Part shown: piece by piece, positions 56,218 through 64,000 of the stretch
Position numbering within the stretch: the stretch's first letter is position 1
Layout: every line of letters begins with the position of its first letter
NCBI RefSeq assembly: GCF_016820575.1
Contig: NZ_JAEMQH010000002.1
Location: forward strand, 1,113,305 to 1,177,304
DNA length: 64,000 nucleotides
Source of the DNA: Marinobacter sediminum
GTDB taxonomy: Bacteria; Pseudomonadota; Gammaproteobacteria; Pseudomonadales; Oleiphilaceae
Direction of reading: 5' to 3'
The notes under the pieces: generated by a model
Databases searched by the model: none
Seen by the model: the letters and a program-made list of their open reading frames with translations, nothing else
Told to the model about the DNA's origin: nothing
Made by a program: the position numbers and the translations under genes

Positions 56218-57438
56218 TCAGACGTCCAGCAGAATACGCGCTGGGTCTTCAAGCATTTCCTTAATGGCGACAAGGAATTGTACCGCTTCCTTGCCATCGA
56301 TCATGCGGTGGTCGTATGACAGCGCCAGATACATCATCGGCTGGATCTCGACCTTGCCGTTAACTGCCATCGGACGCTCCTGGATCTTATGCATACCCAG
56401 GATAGCTGTCTGCGGCGGGTTCAGGATCGGCGTCGAAATCAGCGAGCCGAAGATACCGCCATTGGTGATGGTAAAGGTTCCGCCCGTCATGTCTTCGATG
56501 GCCAGCTTGCCATCTTTCGCCTTAGTGCCGTACTCGACAATCTTCTTCTCAATGTCTGCCAGACCCATCGCGTCGGAGTCGCGCAGAACCGGAACAACCA
56601 GACCGCGGTCGGTGGATACGGCCACGCCGATATCCTGGTAGCCGTGGTACACCATGTCGTTGCCATCAATCGAGGCATTCACTGCCGGGAAACGCTTCAG
56701 CGCTTCGGTCGCAGCTTTGGTGAAGAAGGACATGAAGCCAAGCTTGATACCGTGACGCTTAACAAAGCTGTCCTGGTATTGCTTGCGCATTTCCATGATC
56801 GGCCCCATGTTCACCTCGTTAAAGGTGGTCAGCATGGCTGCGCTCTGCTGCGCATTCACCAGGCGCTTGGCGATGCTCGCCCGCAGACGGGTCATCGGTA
56901 CGCGCTTCTCAGGACGCTCACCAGAGGCCACATTAACCTCAGGCATGCCAGCAGCCGGTGCCGCTGCAGCAGCGCCGCCGGCCGGTTTGTTATCAATGTG
57001 ACTCTGCACATCTTCCTTGGTGACCCGACCGTCTTTGCCAGTGCCTTTGACGGAGTTGGGGTCAACGTTGTTCTCATCAGCCAGCTTGCGAGCAGCCGGG
57101 CTGAGGATGGCATCGCCAGAGGCAGCGGCTTCTTCGTTCGGAGCCTCCTCTTTCGGCGCTTCTTCTTTCTTGCTCTCGGCAGGCTTGGATTCTCCGGCCG
57201 CACCTTCCTTGAACTTGCCGATTACTTCGCCGCTTTCCACGGTGTCGCCTTCGCCCTTCAGCACTTCTTCAATCACACCGTCGGCGGGCGCAACGACTTC
57301 CAGGACGACCTTGTCGGTTTCAATATCGACAATCAGCTCGTCTCGTGAACAGGCTTCACCCGGCTGCTTGTGCCAGGTCGCAACGGTACCCTCTGCGACC
57401 GACTCCGGGAAAACGGGGGCTTTAATCTCAGTTGACAT
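56218..57438 (-). CDS. sucB: 2-oxoglutarate dehydrogenase E2, dihydrolipoyl succinyltransferase
   Basis: Core of the 2-oxoglutarate dehydrogenase complex. 406 residues: lipoyl domain (3-75) with Lys43 in [10 protein letters not shown], an acidic Ala/Glu linker, subunit-binding domain (about 112-148, [20 protein letters not shown]), a second linker, and the catalytic domain with [15 protein letters not shown] and [16 protein letters not shown]. Follows sucA by 25 bases. Confidence 0.97.
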   Translation of the reverse strand: MSTEIKAPVFPESVAEGTVATWHKQPGEACSRDELIVDIETDKVVLEVVAPADGVIEEVLKGEGDTVESGEVIGKFKEGAAGESKPAESKKEEAPKEEAPNEEAAASGDAILSPAARKLADENNVDPNSVKGTGKDGRVTKEDVQSHIDNKPAGGAAAAAPAAGMPEVNVASGERPEKRVPMTRLRASIAKRLVNAQQSAAMLTTFNEVNMGPIMEMRKQYQDSFVKRHGIKLGFMSFFTKAATEALKRFPAVNASIDGNDMVYHGYQDIGVAVSTDRGLVVPVLRDSDAMGLADIEKKIVEYGTKAKDGKLAIEDMTGGTFTITNGGIFGSLISTPILNPPQTAILGMHKIQERPMAVNGKVEIQPMMYLALSYDHRMIDGKEAVQFLVAIKEMLEDPARILLDV

Positions 57439-57463
57439 TACAGATCCTTAGTTCGGTAGCTCG

Positions 57464-60301
57464 TCAGATTTCAAACGCGTCGTTCACCAGCTTCTTCTGC
57501 TCTTCAATGTGCACAGACATGTGCCCACAAGCGGGAGCAGCTGAAGCATCGCGACCGGCATACTGGAGGTACAGCTTTGGGTTCAGGCGCTGGAGCGCAT
57601 TTCTCATGTGATGCTGGCTCGGGTACCAGGCACCCTGGTTCATCGGCTCTTCCTGGCACCAGACCACGTTTTTCAACTTGGGGTACTTGGCCAGCATAGC
57701 GTCCAGATCGTCACCCGGGAACGGGTACAGCTGCTCGATTCGGAAGATCGCGACGTCATCGCGCTCTTCTGCCTTCTTCTTTTCCAGAAGATCGAAGTAA
57801 ACCTTGCCGCTGCACATGATCAGGCGCGTCACCTTCTTCGGATCAGACGGCTCTTTCTCTGGTAGAACGGTCTGGAAGGTGCCTGAAGTCAGGTCATCCA
57901 AATCAGAGGTCGCTTCCTTATGACGGAGCAGACTCTTTGGTGTAATCGCAACCAGCGGCTTACGCAGCGGACGCTTCACCTGACGACGCAGCATGTGGAA
58001 TACCTGCGAGGGCGTTGTCGGCACACACACCTGAATGTTGTGCTCGGCACTCAGCTGCAGGAATCGCTCCAAACGGGCGGAGCTGTGCTCCGGACCCTGG
58101 CCCTCGTAGCCGTGAGGCAGCAACAGCGTGAGTCCGCAAAGACGGCCCCACTTGTGCTCACCACTGGTCAGGAATTGGTCGATCACCACCTGGGCGCCGT
58201 TGGCGAAATCGCCAAACTGAGCTTCCCAGACAATCAAACCGCTGGGTGCGGTGGTGGCGTAACCGTACTCAAACGCCATGACCGCTTCTTCAGACAGCAG
58301 CGAGTCATAGATTTCAAACAGCGGCTGATCATCAGACAGCTGTTCCAGTGCGATGTGCGTTGCGCCATCCTTCTGGTTGTGCAGTACGGCGTGACGGTGG
58401 GAGAAAGTTCCGCGGCCCACGTCCTGACCGGTGATCCGGATCGGATGCCCTTCGTCGAGCAACGTCGCGTAGGCCATCACTTCGCCGTAGCCCCAGTTGA
58501 TGGGCAGTGCGCCGGCGGTCATCTTCTCGCGGTCGCTGACAATCTTGGACACCTGGCGCTGAACACTGAAGCCTTCCGGCACGGAAGTCAGCTTCTTGCC
58601 AAGTTTCTGAATGGTTTTCAGAGCAACACTGGACTTGCACTTGGCCGTCCATTCATGACCAAGGTACGGCGACCAGTCAACGTAAAGCTCCTTGTTGGGC
58701 TCCTTGACCAGGGATTTGACCACGTGTTCACCGTCATCCAGTGCGTCACGGTAGTCATTCTCCATCTGCTTGCCTTCTTCTTCGGTGATGACACCTTCAG
58801 CAATCAGTTTTTCGGCGTACAGGTTGCGCGTGGTCTTCAGCTTACGGATCTTCTCGTACATCTGCGGCTGGGTAGCTGCAGGCTCGTCGGCCTCGTTATG
58901 CCCACGGCGACGGTAGCAGACCAGATCGATGACCACGTCGTTCTTGAATTCGTTGCGGTAGTCCATTGCCATTTGGGTGGCGAACATGACCGCTTCAGGG
59001 TCATCCGCATTCACGTGCAGGATCGGCGCCTGAACCATCTTGGCGACATCGGTGCAGTACTCAGTAGAGCGCGCATCTTCCTGTTTGCTGGTGGTAAAGC
59101 CCACCTGGTTGTTGATCACGATGTGGATGGTGCCACCCACGCCGTAACCGCGGGTCTGGGACATCTGGAATGTCTCCATGACCACGCCCTGCCCGGCAAA
59201 CGCTGCGTCACCGTGCATGATGATCGGAACAACCTGGGTTCCGTCGGGATCTTTCCGGCGGGTTTGACGGGCACGAACAGAGCCCTCAACCACCGGCGAT
59301 ACAATTTCCAGGTGTGACGGGTTAAACGCCATCGCCAGGTGCACTTCGCCACCGGAAGTCATGACGTTCGAGGAGAAGCCCTGGTGGTATTTAACGTCGC
59401 CTGACCCGGAATCTGCAAGCTTCTTGCCTTCGAACTCGTCAAACAGCTCTTTCGGGTTCTTACCGAGCGTATTAACCAGGACATTCAGGCGGCCACGGTG
59501 TGCCATGCCCAGAACAATTTCCTTGGCGCCGTAGGAACCGGCGCGCTGAATCAGCTCGTCGAGACACGGGATCAGCGCTTCACCGCCTTCGAGACCAAAG
59601 CGCTTCACACCAGGGTATCGGGAGCCCAGGTACTTTTCCAAGCCTTCAGCGGCGGTAAGACGTTCGAGGAGATGCTTGCGTGTCTTTGCTTCGTAGTCCG
59701 GACGGGAACGCACTGGCTCCATGCGCTGCTGGAACCACCGCTTAATGCGAGTATCGACGATGTGCATGTACTCGGCACCAATACTTTCACAGTAGGTGCG
59801 ACGCAGACCATCGATGATATCTCCGAGCTTCATGGTCTCGGAGCCAAAATTCAGGGAGCCAGTCTGGAACTCCAGGTCGTTGTCGGAGTCTGAAAGCTCG
59901 TGAAACCCAGGATCGAGATCTTCTACCTTGGGTCGCTGCCAAACGCCCAGCGGATCAAGCTTCGCTTCCTGATGACCACGAAAACGGTACGTGTTAATCA
60001 GCTGTAGAACGCGAATCTGCTTCTTGTCGGCATCGCTGGTGGCACTGGCGGGGACGCCTCCACTGGCCAGAAAACGCTGATTACGGGAGATGTGTTCAAA
60101 CTGTTCGCGGATAGAAGAATGCGCAACGTCACGGCCATGAGAGCCATCGACGCTGGGAAGCTTGTCAAAATAACTACGCCACTCTTCGGGAACGGCATTG
60201 GGGTCTGTCAGGTAGGTTTCAAAAAGCTGTTCAACGTAGGCTAGATTTCCACCCTGCAAGTGGGAAGTCTGCCATAACTGCTCCATGATGCTTTCGTGCA
60301 T
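57464..60301 (-). CDS. sucA: 2-oxoglutarate dehydrogenase E1
   Basis: Thiamine-diphosphate enzyme that decarboxylates 2-oxoglutarate. 945 residues: N-terminal QLWQTSHLQGGNLAYVEQLFETY, LGMAHRGRLNVLVNTLGK, GDAAFAGQGVVMET (thiamine site), RRRGHNEADEPA and FSHRHAVLHNQ. The ATG at 60301 has AGGTGAG upstream; the frame to 60370 is upstream noise. First gene of the sucAB-lpd-sucCD unit. Confidence 0.97.
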   Translation of the reverse strand: MHESIMEQLWQTSHLQGGNLAYVEQLFETYLTDPNAVPEEWRSYFDKLPSVDGSHGRDVAHSSIREQFEHISRNQRFLASGGVPASATSDADKKQIRVLQLINTYRFRGHQEAKLDPLGVWQRPKVEDLDPGFHELSDSDNDLEFQTGSLNFGSETMKLGDIIDGLRRTYCESIGAEYMHIVDTRIKRWFQQRMEPVRSRPDYEAKTRKHLLERLTAAEGLEKYLGSRYPGVKRFGLEGGEALIPCLDELIQRAGSYGAKEIVLGMAHRGRLNVLVNTLGKNPKELFDEFEGKKLADSGSGDVKYHQGFSSNVMTSGGEVHLAMAFNPSHLEIVSPVVEGSVRARQTRRKDPDGTQVVPIIMHGDAAFAGQGVVMETFQMSQTRGYGVGGTIHIVINNQVGFTTSKQEDARSTEYCTDVAKMVQAPILHVNADDPEAVMFATQMAMDYRNEFKNDVVIDLVCYRRRGHNEADEPAATQPQMYEKIRKLKTTRNLYAEKLIAEGVITEEEGKQMENDYRDALDDGEHVVKSLVKEPNKELYVDWSPYLGHEWTAKCKSSVALKTIQKLGKKLTSVPEGFSVQRQVSKIVSDREKMTAGALPINWGYGEVMAYATLLDEGHPIRITGQDVGRGTFSHRHAVLHNQKDGATHIALEQLSDDQPLFEIYDSLLSEEAVMAFEYGYATTAPSGLIVWEAQFGDFANGAQVVIDQFLTSGEHKWGRLCGLTLLLPHGYEGQGPEHSSARLERFLQLSAEHNIQVCVPTTPSQVFHMLRRQVKRPLRKPLVAITPKSLLRHKEATSDLDDLTSGTFQTVLPEKEPSDPKKVTRLIMCSGKVYFDLLEKKKAEERDDVAIFRIEQLYPFPGDDLDAMLAKYPKLKNVVWCQEEPMNQGAWYPSQHHMRNALQRLNPKLYLQYAGRDASAAPACGHMSVHIEEQKKLVNDAFEI

Positions 60302-60614
60302 TTTGAATAGCTCACCTTGGGCTGGTGCGGGGGAGCGCAATATGGTCGGCCAGGGGTAATTCTCAGTCAATACGGGTTTTTACGGGATCGACTTTGGCCG
60401 CCACACTCGACGTGGATGTTTTCCATTCCCCGGTGGTTTTTGTACTCAGCAATCCGTGCATCAACTTTATAAGCTTCAGTCACGGCTTGTGTAGTGTGCA
60501 CCCGAGTAAGACTTTTGACTATAAGCCTTTGGTTGAAGGCCCCGCGTCATTGCGGGGCCTTCAGGGTGCCTAACCTAATCAGGACAGTATAGCGCCTGGT
60601 GCAGATCCTGCTGC
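60302..60614. other. Gap between sdhB and sucA with two hairpins
   Basis: 313 bases without a gene. An 11-bp inverted repeat at 60535-60545/60552-60562 (GAAGGCCCCGC arms) has no T run on either side. A 9-bp one at 60606-60614/60629-60637 spans the sdhB stop. A promoter for sucA is likely here, but no clear -35/-10 pair was identified. Confidence 0.5.
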
Positions 60615-61319
60615 TTAGGAAGCTCGTTGCAGCAGGAGGTTCCGGATGTGGCCGATTGCCCTTGTGGGGTTCAGGCCTTTCGGGCAGACACTTACACAGT
60701 TCATGATGCCCCGGCAGCGGAACACGCTGAACGGGTCATCAAGATTTTCCAGACGCTCGGCTTGTGCGGTATCCCGGCTATCCGCCAGGAATCGGTACGC
60801 CTGGAGCAGGCCGGCCGGACCAATGAACTTGTCCGGGTTCCACCAGAACGACGGACAGGAAGTGGAGCAGCAGGCACAGAGAATACACTCGTACAGGCCG
60901 TCCAGCTTTTGCCGATCTTCTGGCGACTGCAGGCGCTCAATGGCGGGCGCAGGATTATCGTTCACCAGATACGGCATAACCTTCTCGTACTGCTTATAGA
61001 AAAGGCTCATGTCGACAACCAGGTCACGAATTACCGGCAGACCGGGCAGCGGACGCAGCACCAGCTTGTTGTTCTTAACAACCTGAGAAAGCGGCGTGAT
61101 GCAGGCCAGACCATTTTTCCCGTTCATGTTCATACCGTCGGAGCCACAGACTCCCTCACGGCAAGAACGACGGTAGGACATTGACGCATCCCGCTCCTTG
61201 ATGAGGTTCAGCACATCAAGAACCATCAGGTCTTTGCCTTCCGGAATCTCGACTTCCACGTCCTGCATGTAAGGCGCGTTGTCAGCTTCCGGGTTGTAAC
61301 GATAAAGGCTTACTAACAT
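60615..61319 (-). CDS. sdhB: Succinate dehydrogenase iron-sulfur subunit
   Basis: Carries electrons from SdhA to quinone. 234 residues: 2Fe-2S ligands in CREGVCGSDGMNMNGKNGLAC, then CILCACCSTSCPSFWWN and CRGIMNCVSVCPKG for the 4Fe-4S and 3Fe-4S centres. ATG at 61319 is preceded by GGGGAG at good spacing and gives the usual N-terminus MLVSLYRYNP; a GTG nine bases earlier is possible. Confidence 0.97.
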   Translation of the reverse strand: MLVSLYRYNPEADNAPYMQDVEVEIPEGKDLMVLDVLNLIKERDASMSYRRSCREGVCGSDGMNMNGKNGLACITPLSQVVKNNKLVLRPLPGLPVIRDLVVDMSLFYKQYEKVMPYLVNDNPAPAIERLQSPEDRQKLDGLYECILCACCSTSCPSFWWNPDKFIGPAGLLQAYRFLADSRDTAQAERLENLDDPFSVFRCRGIMNCVSVCPKGLNPTRAIGHIRNLLLQRAS

Positions 61320-61334
61320 CTTTGGCACTCCCCT

Positions 61335-63107
61335 TTAGTAAGTCCGAATCTTCGGCTCAAACGTGTCCACGGTCTTCGGCGCGAAGTTCACCGCGCGCTT
61401 TCCGACACGCTTGTCAGCCGGAAAGTACATGGAATGCTTCAGCCAGTTTTCGTCGTCACGCTCGGTGAAATCGTTACGGGCGTGAGCACCACGACTTTCT
61501 TTACGCTCAAAGGCGGAAATCGCGGTAGCCAGTGCAACTTCGTACAGGTTGTCCAGCTCCAGCGCTTCGATCCGCGCAGTGTTGAACGCATTACTGGTGT
61601 CTGCCAGCTTGGTGTTGCGAACACGCTCACCGATGGCTTCCAGTTTCTTCAGACCTTCTTCCATGCTTTTGCCATCACGGAATACACCGAAATACAGTTG
61701 CATGCAGCTTTGCAGGTCTTTACGAACGTCCGCTACGCTTTCGCCCTCGGAAGCACCGTCCAGACGGTCAAGGCGAGCCATGGCACGCTTGATATCTTCT
61801 TCGCTGGCGCCGTCGACTTCAAAACCACCGCGCAGTTGCTCTTCGATGTGCAGACCGGCAGCCCGACCGAAGACAACCAAGTCCAGCAGAGAGTTACCAC
61901 CCAGACGGTTAGCACCGTGTACAGATACACAAGCGGCTTCGCCACAGGCAAACAGACCAGCAATCGGCTTGTCGTTGCCATTTTCATCCTGGGTAAGCGC
62001 CTGACCACCAACGTTGGTCGGAATACCACCCATCATGTAGTGACAGGTCGGAACCACCGGAATAGGCTCTTTGACCGGATCCACGTGGGCGAATGTGCGA
62101 GACAGCTCGCAGATACCCGGCAGACGAAGATTCAGGGTTTCTTCACCCAGGTGGTCGAGCTTCAACAGGACGTGATCCTTCTCAGGACCGCAACCGCGGC
62201 CTTCCAGAATCTCGATAACCATGGCCCGAGCTACAACGTCACGACCGGCGAGGTCTTTGGCGTTCGGAGCATAACGCTCCATAAACCGCTCACCTTCGGA
62301 GTTGATCAAGTAACCACCCTCACCGCGACAACCCTCAGTAACCAGCGTACCAGCACCGTGGATTCCGGTTGGGTGGAACTGCCACATTTCCATGTCCTGC
62401 ATCGGGAAACCGGCGCGCAGGGCCATGCCAATACCGTCACCAGTATTGATCAATGCGTTAGTTGTAGACGAGTAGATACGACCAGCACCGCCGGTGGCGA
62501 GTACGGTAGCCTTGCTCTTGATGTAGGCCACTTCACCGGTTTCGATCTCGATGGCGACTACGCCAACCACTTCGTCTTTGCTGTTTTTAACCAGATCTAC
62601 GGCGTACCACTCGTTAAGGAACGTGGTGCCACCTTTCAGGTTTGCCTGGTACAGGGTGTGCAGCAGCGCGTGACCGGTACGGTCGGCTGCGGCGCAAGTA
62701 CGAGCGGCCTGAGTCGGGTTATCAGGACCCTTGGACTGGCCACCAAACGGGCGCTGATAAATGCGGCCCTGCTCCGTACGGGAGAAAGGAAGACCCATGT
62801 GCTCCAGCTCGAAGACAGCCTGGGGGCCAACCGAGCACATGTACTCTACCGCGTCCTGATCGGCGATGTAGTCGGAGCCTTTCACCGTGTCATACATGTG
62901 CCAGCGCCAATCATCGTTGGGGTCGGCGCTCGCGATTGCACAGGTGATACCACCCTGGGCAGACACAGTGTGCGACCGAGTCGGGAATACCTTGGTGATA
63001 CACGCGGTATTTACACCGGACTCCGTCAGTTGCAGCGCGGCCCGCATACCGGAACCACCGCCGCCAATTACAATCGCATCAAAAGACATGGTCTTTATGT
63101 TAGACAT
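61335..63107 (-). CDS. sdhA: Succinate dehydrogenase flavoprotein subunit
   Basis: Oxidises succinate to fumarate at a covalently bound FAD. 590 residues: FAD-binding [15 protein letters not shown], His46 in [11 protein letters not shown] as flavin attachment site, the active-site [21 protein letters not shown] and [24 protein letters not shown]. In the order sdhC-D-A-B on the minus strand, with short gaps. Confidence 0.98.
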   Translation of the reverse strand: MSNIKTMSFDAIVIGGGGSGMRAALQLTESGVNTACITKVFPTRSHTVSAQGGITCAIASADPNDDWRWHMYDTVKGSDYIADQDAVEYMCSVGPQAVFELEHMGLPFSRTEQGRIYQRPFGGQSKGPDNPTQAARTCAAADRTGHALLHTLYQANLKGGTTFLNEWYAVDLVKNSKDEVVGVVAIEIETGEVAYIKSKATVLATGGAGRIYSSTTNALINTGDGIGMALRAGFPMQDMEMWQFHPTGIHGAGTLVTEGCRGEGGYLINSEGERFMERYAPNAKDLAGRDVVARAMVIEILEGRGCGPEKDHVLLKLDHLGEETLNLRLPGICELSRTFAHVDPVKEPIPVVPTCHYMMGGIPTNVGGQALTQDENGNDKPIAGLFACGEAACVSVHGANRLGGNSLLDLVVFGRAAGLHIEEQLRGGFEVDGASEEDIKRAMARLDRLDGASEGESVADVRKDLQSCMQLYFGVFRDGKSMEEGLKKLEAIGERVRNTKLADTSNAFNTARIEALELDNLYEVALATAISAFERKESRGAHARNDFTERDDENWLKHSMYFPADKRVGKRAVNFAPKTVDTFEPKIRTY

Positions 63108-63110
63108 CGA

Positions 63111-63458
63111 TTAAAGCCCCCAAATAATCTGAATACCCCAGACCACATAAACAAAGATCGCCAGGACGGTGACTGCCTGAAACAGCATGCGCTGTCCTGC
63201 GGATTTAATGTAGTCGGTCGAAATGGTCCAAAGCCCTACCCAGGCGTGGCCACCGATGGACAACAATGTCAGCAGAGTAAAGATCCGGAACCACGCTTGA
63301 TCAAACAGCGCTGACCAGGACTGATAATCTACGTCGGTGGTGACAAAGAAGCCGAGCAGGAACAAGGTGTACAACGCCAATACGTAGGCAGAGACACGCT
63401 GGATGATCCAATCCTGGATACCGTTACGGCCAATGTTCGTTACGCTGTTCATGCCCAT
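63111..63458 (-). CDS. sdhD: Succinate dehydrogenase membrane anchor SdhD
   Basis: One of two membrane anchors for SdhAB, holding heme b and the quinone site. 115 residues with three helices; RVSAYVLALYTLFLLGFF, and HAWVGLWTISTDYIK with a probable heme-ligand His. ATG at 63458 is 7 bases after AGGAG; ATG at 63452, overlapping the sdhC stop as ATGA, is the alternative. Confidence 0.93.
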   Translation of the reverse strand: MGMNSVTNIGRNGIQDWIIQRVSAYVLALYTLFLLGFFVTTDVDYQSWSALFDQAWFRIFTLLTLLSIGGHAWVGLWTISTDYIKSAGQRMLFQAVTVLAIFVYVVWGIQIIWGL

Positions 63459-63826
63459 ACCCAAACTCCTGCCAGAACGATGAGGATGACGGAAACCACA
63501 ATCGTGATCTTCGAGGCGAGACGGCCGCTTTCCAGCTCTTCACCAATACCCATATCCATGAGCAGGTGCTTGATACCGGCAACCAAGTGGTACAGCAGAG
63601 CAGACAAAATGCCCCAGGTAATCAGCTTTGCAAGGAAGCTGTCCAGCAGTTCACTGACGCGGCTGAAGCCCTCTTCCCCAGACAGGGAAAGCTGAAGACC
63701 ATAAAGCATGAACGCAACACCAACAAAAAGGATGATGCCGCTGATGCGGTGCAGAATGGACGTTATGGCTGGCAGCGGAAAATGAAACTTGCCGAGATCG
63801 AGATTTACTGGTCGTTTGCTATTCAC
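63449..63826 (-). CDS. sdhC: Succinate dehydrogenase cytochrome b556 subunit SdhC
   Basis: Membrane anchor with heme b. 125 residues starting VNSKRPVNLDLGKFHFPLPA (GTG at 63826), followed by ITSILHRISGIILFVGV (quinone-site Ser and Arg), and ALLYHLVAGIKHLLMDMG with the heme His. A longer open frame reaches 63994 but is not homologous. It overlaps sdhD. Confidence 0.95.
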   Translation of the reverse strand: MNSKRPVNLDLGKFHFPLPAITSILHRISGIILFVGVAFMLYGLQLSLSGEEGFSRVSELLDSFLAKLITWGILSALLYHLVAGIKHLLMDMGIGEELESGRLASKITIVVSVILIVLAGVWVWA

Positions 63827-64000
63827 AGCGCTCTCACACTCTCTCTTTATTCCACATATCCGGAAACCCGGTTGCGGATGGTTGGTATGTAAGGATCGGC
63901 ATTCGATACGAGACCGACACGCGATTGGCTCAGGAGGGAGAATAACTACCTTGTCACAGCCACCATTCGACTCTGGAGCAAGGAATATCCCCAATTCCGG
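63827..64000. other. Upstream region of the sdh operon
   Basis: 174 bases to the window edge, upstream of sdhC. It should hold the sdh promoter and, if gltA lies divergently as in relatives, part of a shared control region. No site could be assigned with confidence. Confidence 0.4.

Noticed and set aside
57920..59317. Long plus-strand open frame opposite sucA
   Set aside because: It is antisense to a clear, conserved enzyme gene and its translation shows no family pattern; long opposite frames are expected in G+C-rich genes.
61434..63314. 626-codon plus-strand frame opposite sdhA and sdhD
   Set aside because: Antisense shadow of two certain genes, with Thr/Gln-rich composition caused by complementary codons.

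Overview
The window comes from a chromosome of a motile, aerobic, Gram-negative gammaproteobacterium, most like Marinobacter or a close relative. This is judged from protein character and gene order: cheR-cheV / flgA-flgM-flgN, GntR-smc-zipA-ligA, trpS-scpA-scpB-rluB, and sdhCDAB-sucAB-lpd-sucCD. No database search was possible. G+C looks moderately high over the housekeeping parts and lower in parts of 22-40 kb. No insertion sequence, phage gene or CRISPR array was recognised.

Layout. 1-8.2 kb: a methyl-accepting chemotaxis protein cut by the window edge, the AzlCD branched-chain amino-acid exporter, a DUF1330 protein, an AEC-type permease, a fructosamine-kinase-family gene that seems to have lost its 5' end, and a tightly packed acyP / DUF938 methyltransferase / TonB receptor unit. 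8.2-8.5 kb: a tRNA-Ser(GGA) on the minus strand, followed by a spacer that ends in a second, degenerate copy of the tRNA 3' end between two terminators. 8.7-11.2 kb: small metabolic and stress genes (isochorismatase-like hydrolase, double cupin, Blc lipocalin, flavin reductase). 11.2-14.9 kb: chemotaxis and flagellar genes cheV-cheR (minus) and flgA-flgM-flgN (plus), with a FliA-type promoter before flgM. 14.9-19.1 kb: an unusual GspE-N-domain protein, a periplasmic cyclophilin, mnmC and a CBS-domain protein.

19.1-39.8 kb is the most interesting part, a run of minus-strand genes. In transcription order they are a GAF-GAF-TM-HlyD protein, a PqqD-like/M50 zinc metalloprotease/HlyD membrane protein, an HlyD protein with a C-terminal SPOR-like domain, a 2965-residue protein with an LEPR-XLL-type N-terminus (DUF4347, beta-helix, many tandem VCBS/cadherin-like repeats and a C-terminal membrane tail), a sensor protein with PAS, one intact GGDEF, one degenerate GGDEF and EAL, and a large Calx-beta-like lipoprotein. 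No ABC transporter, TolC or LapD/LapG gene is present. I infer a dedicated surface-display or maturation system for the giant protein, coupled to c-di-GMP.

39.9-64 kb is housekeeping, nearly all on the minus strand: ligA, zipA, smc, a GntR regulator, (plus-strand diguanylate cyclase), rluB, scpB, scpA, trpS (with a cysteine pattern close to the Fe-S motif of some bacterial TrpRS), sucD, sucC, lpd, sucB, sucA, sdhB, sdhA, sdhD, sdhC. The last nine genes encode 2-oxoglutarate dehydrogenase, succinyl-CoA synthetase and succinate dehydrogenase, a continuous stretch of the TCA cycle. SMC, ScpA and ScpB together supply the chromosome condensin.
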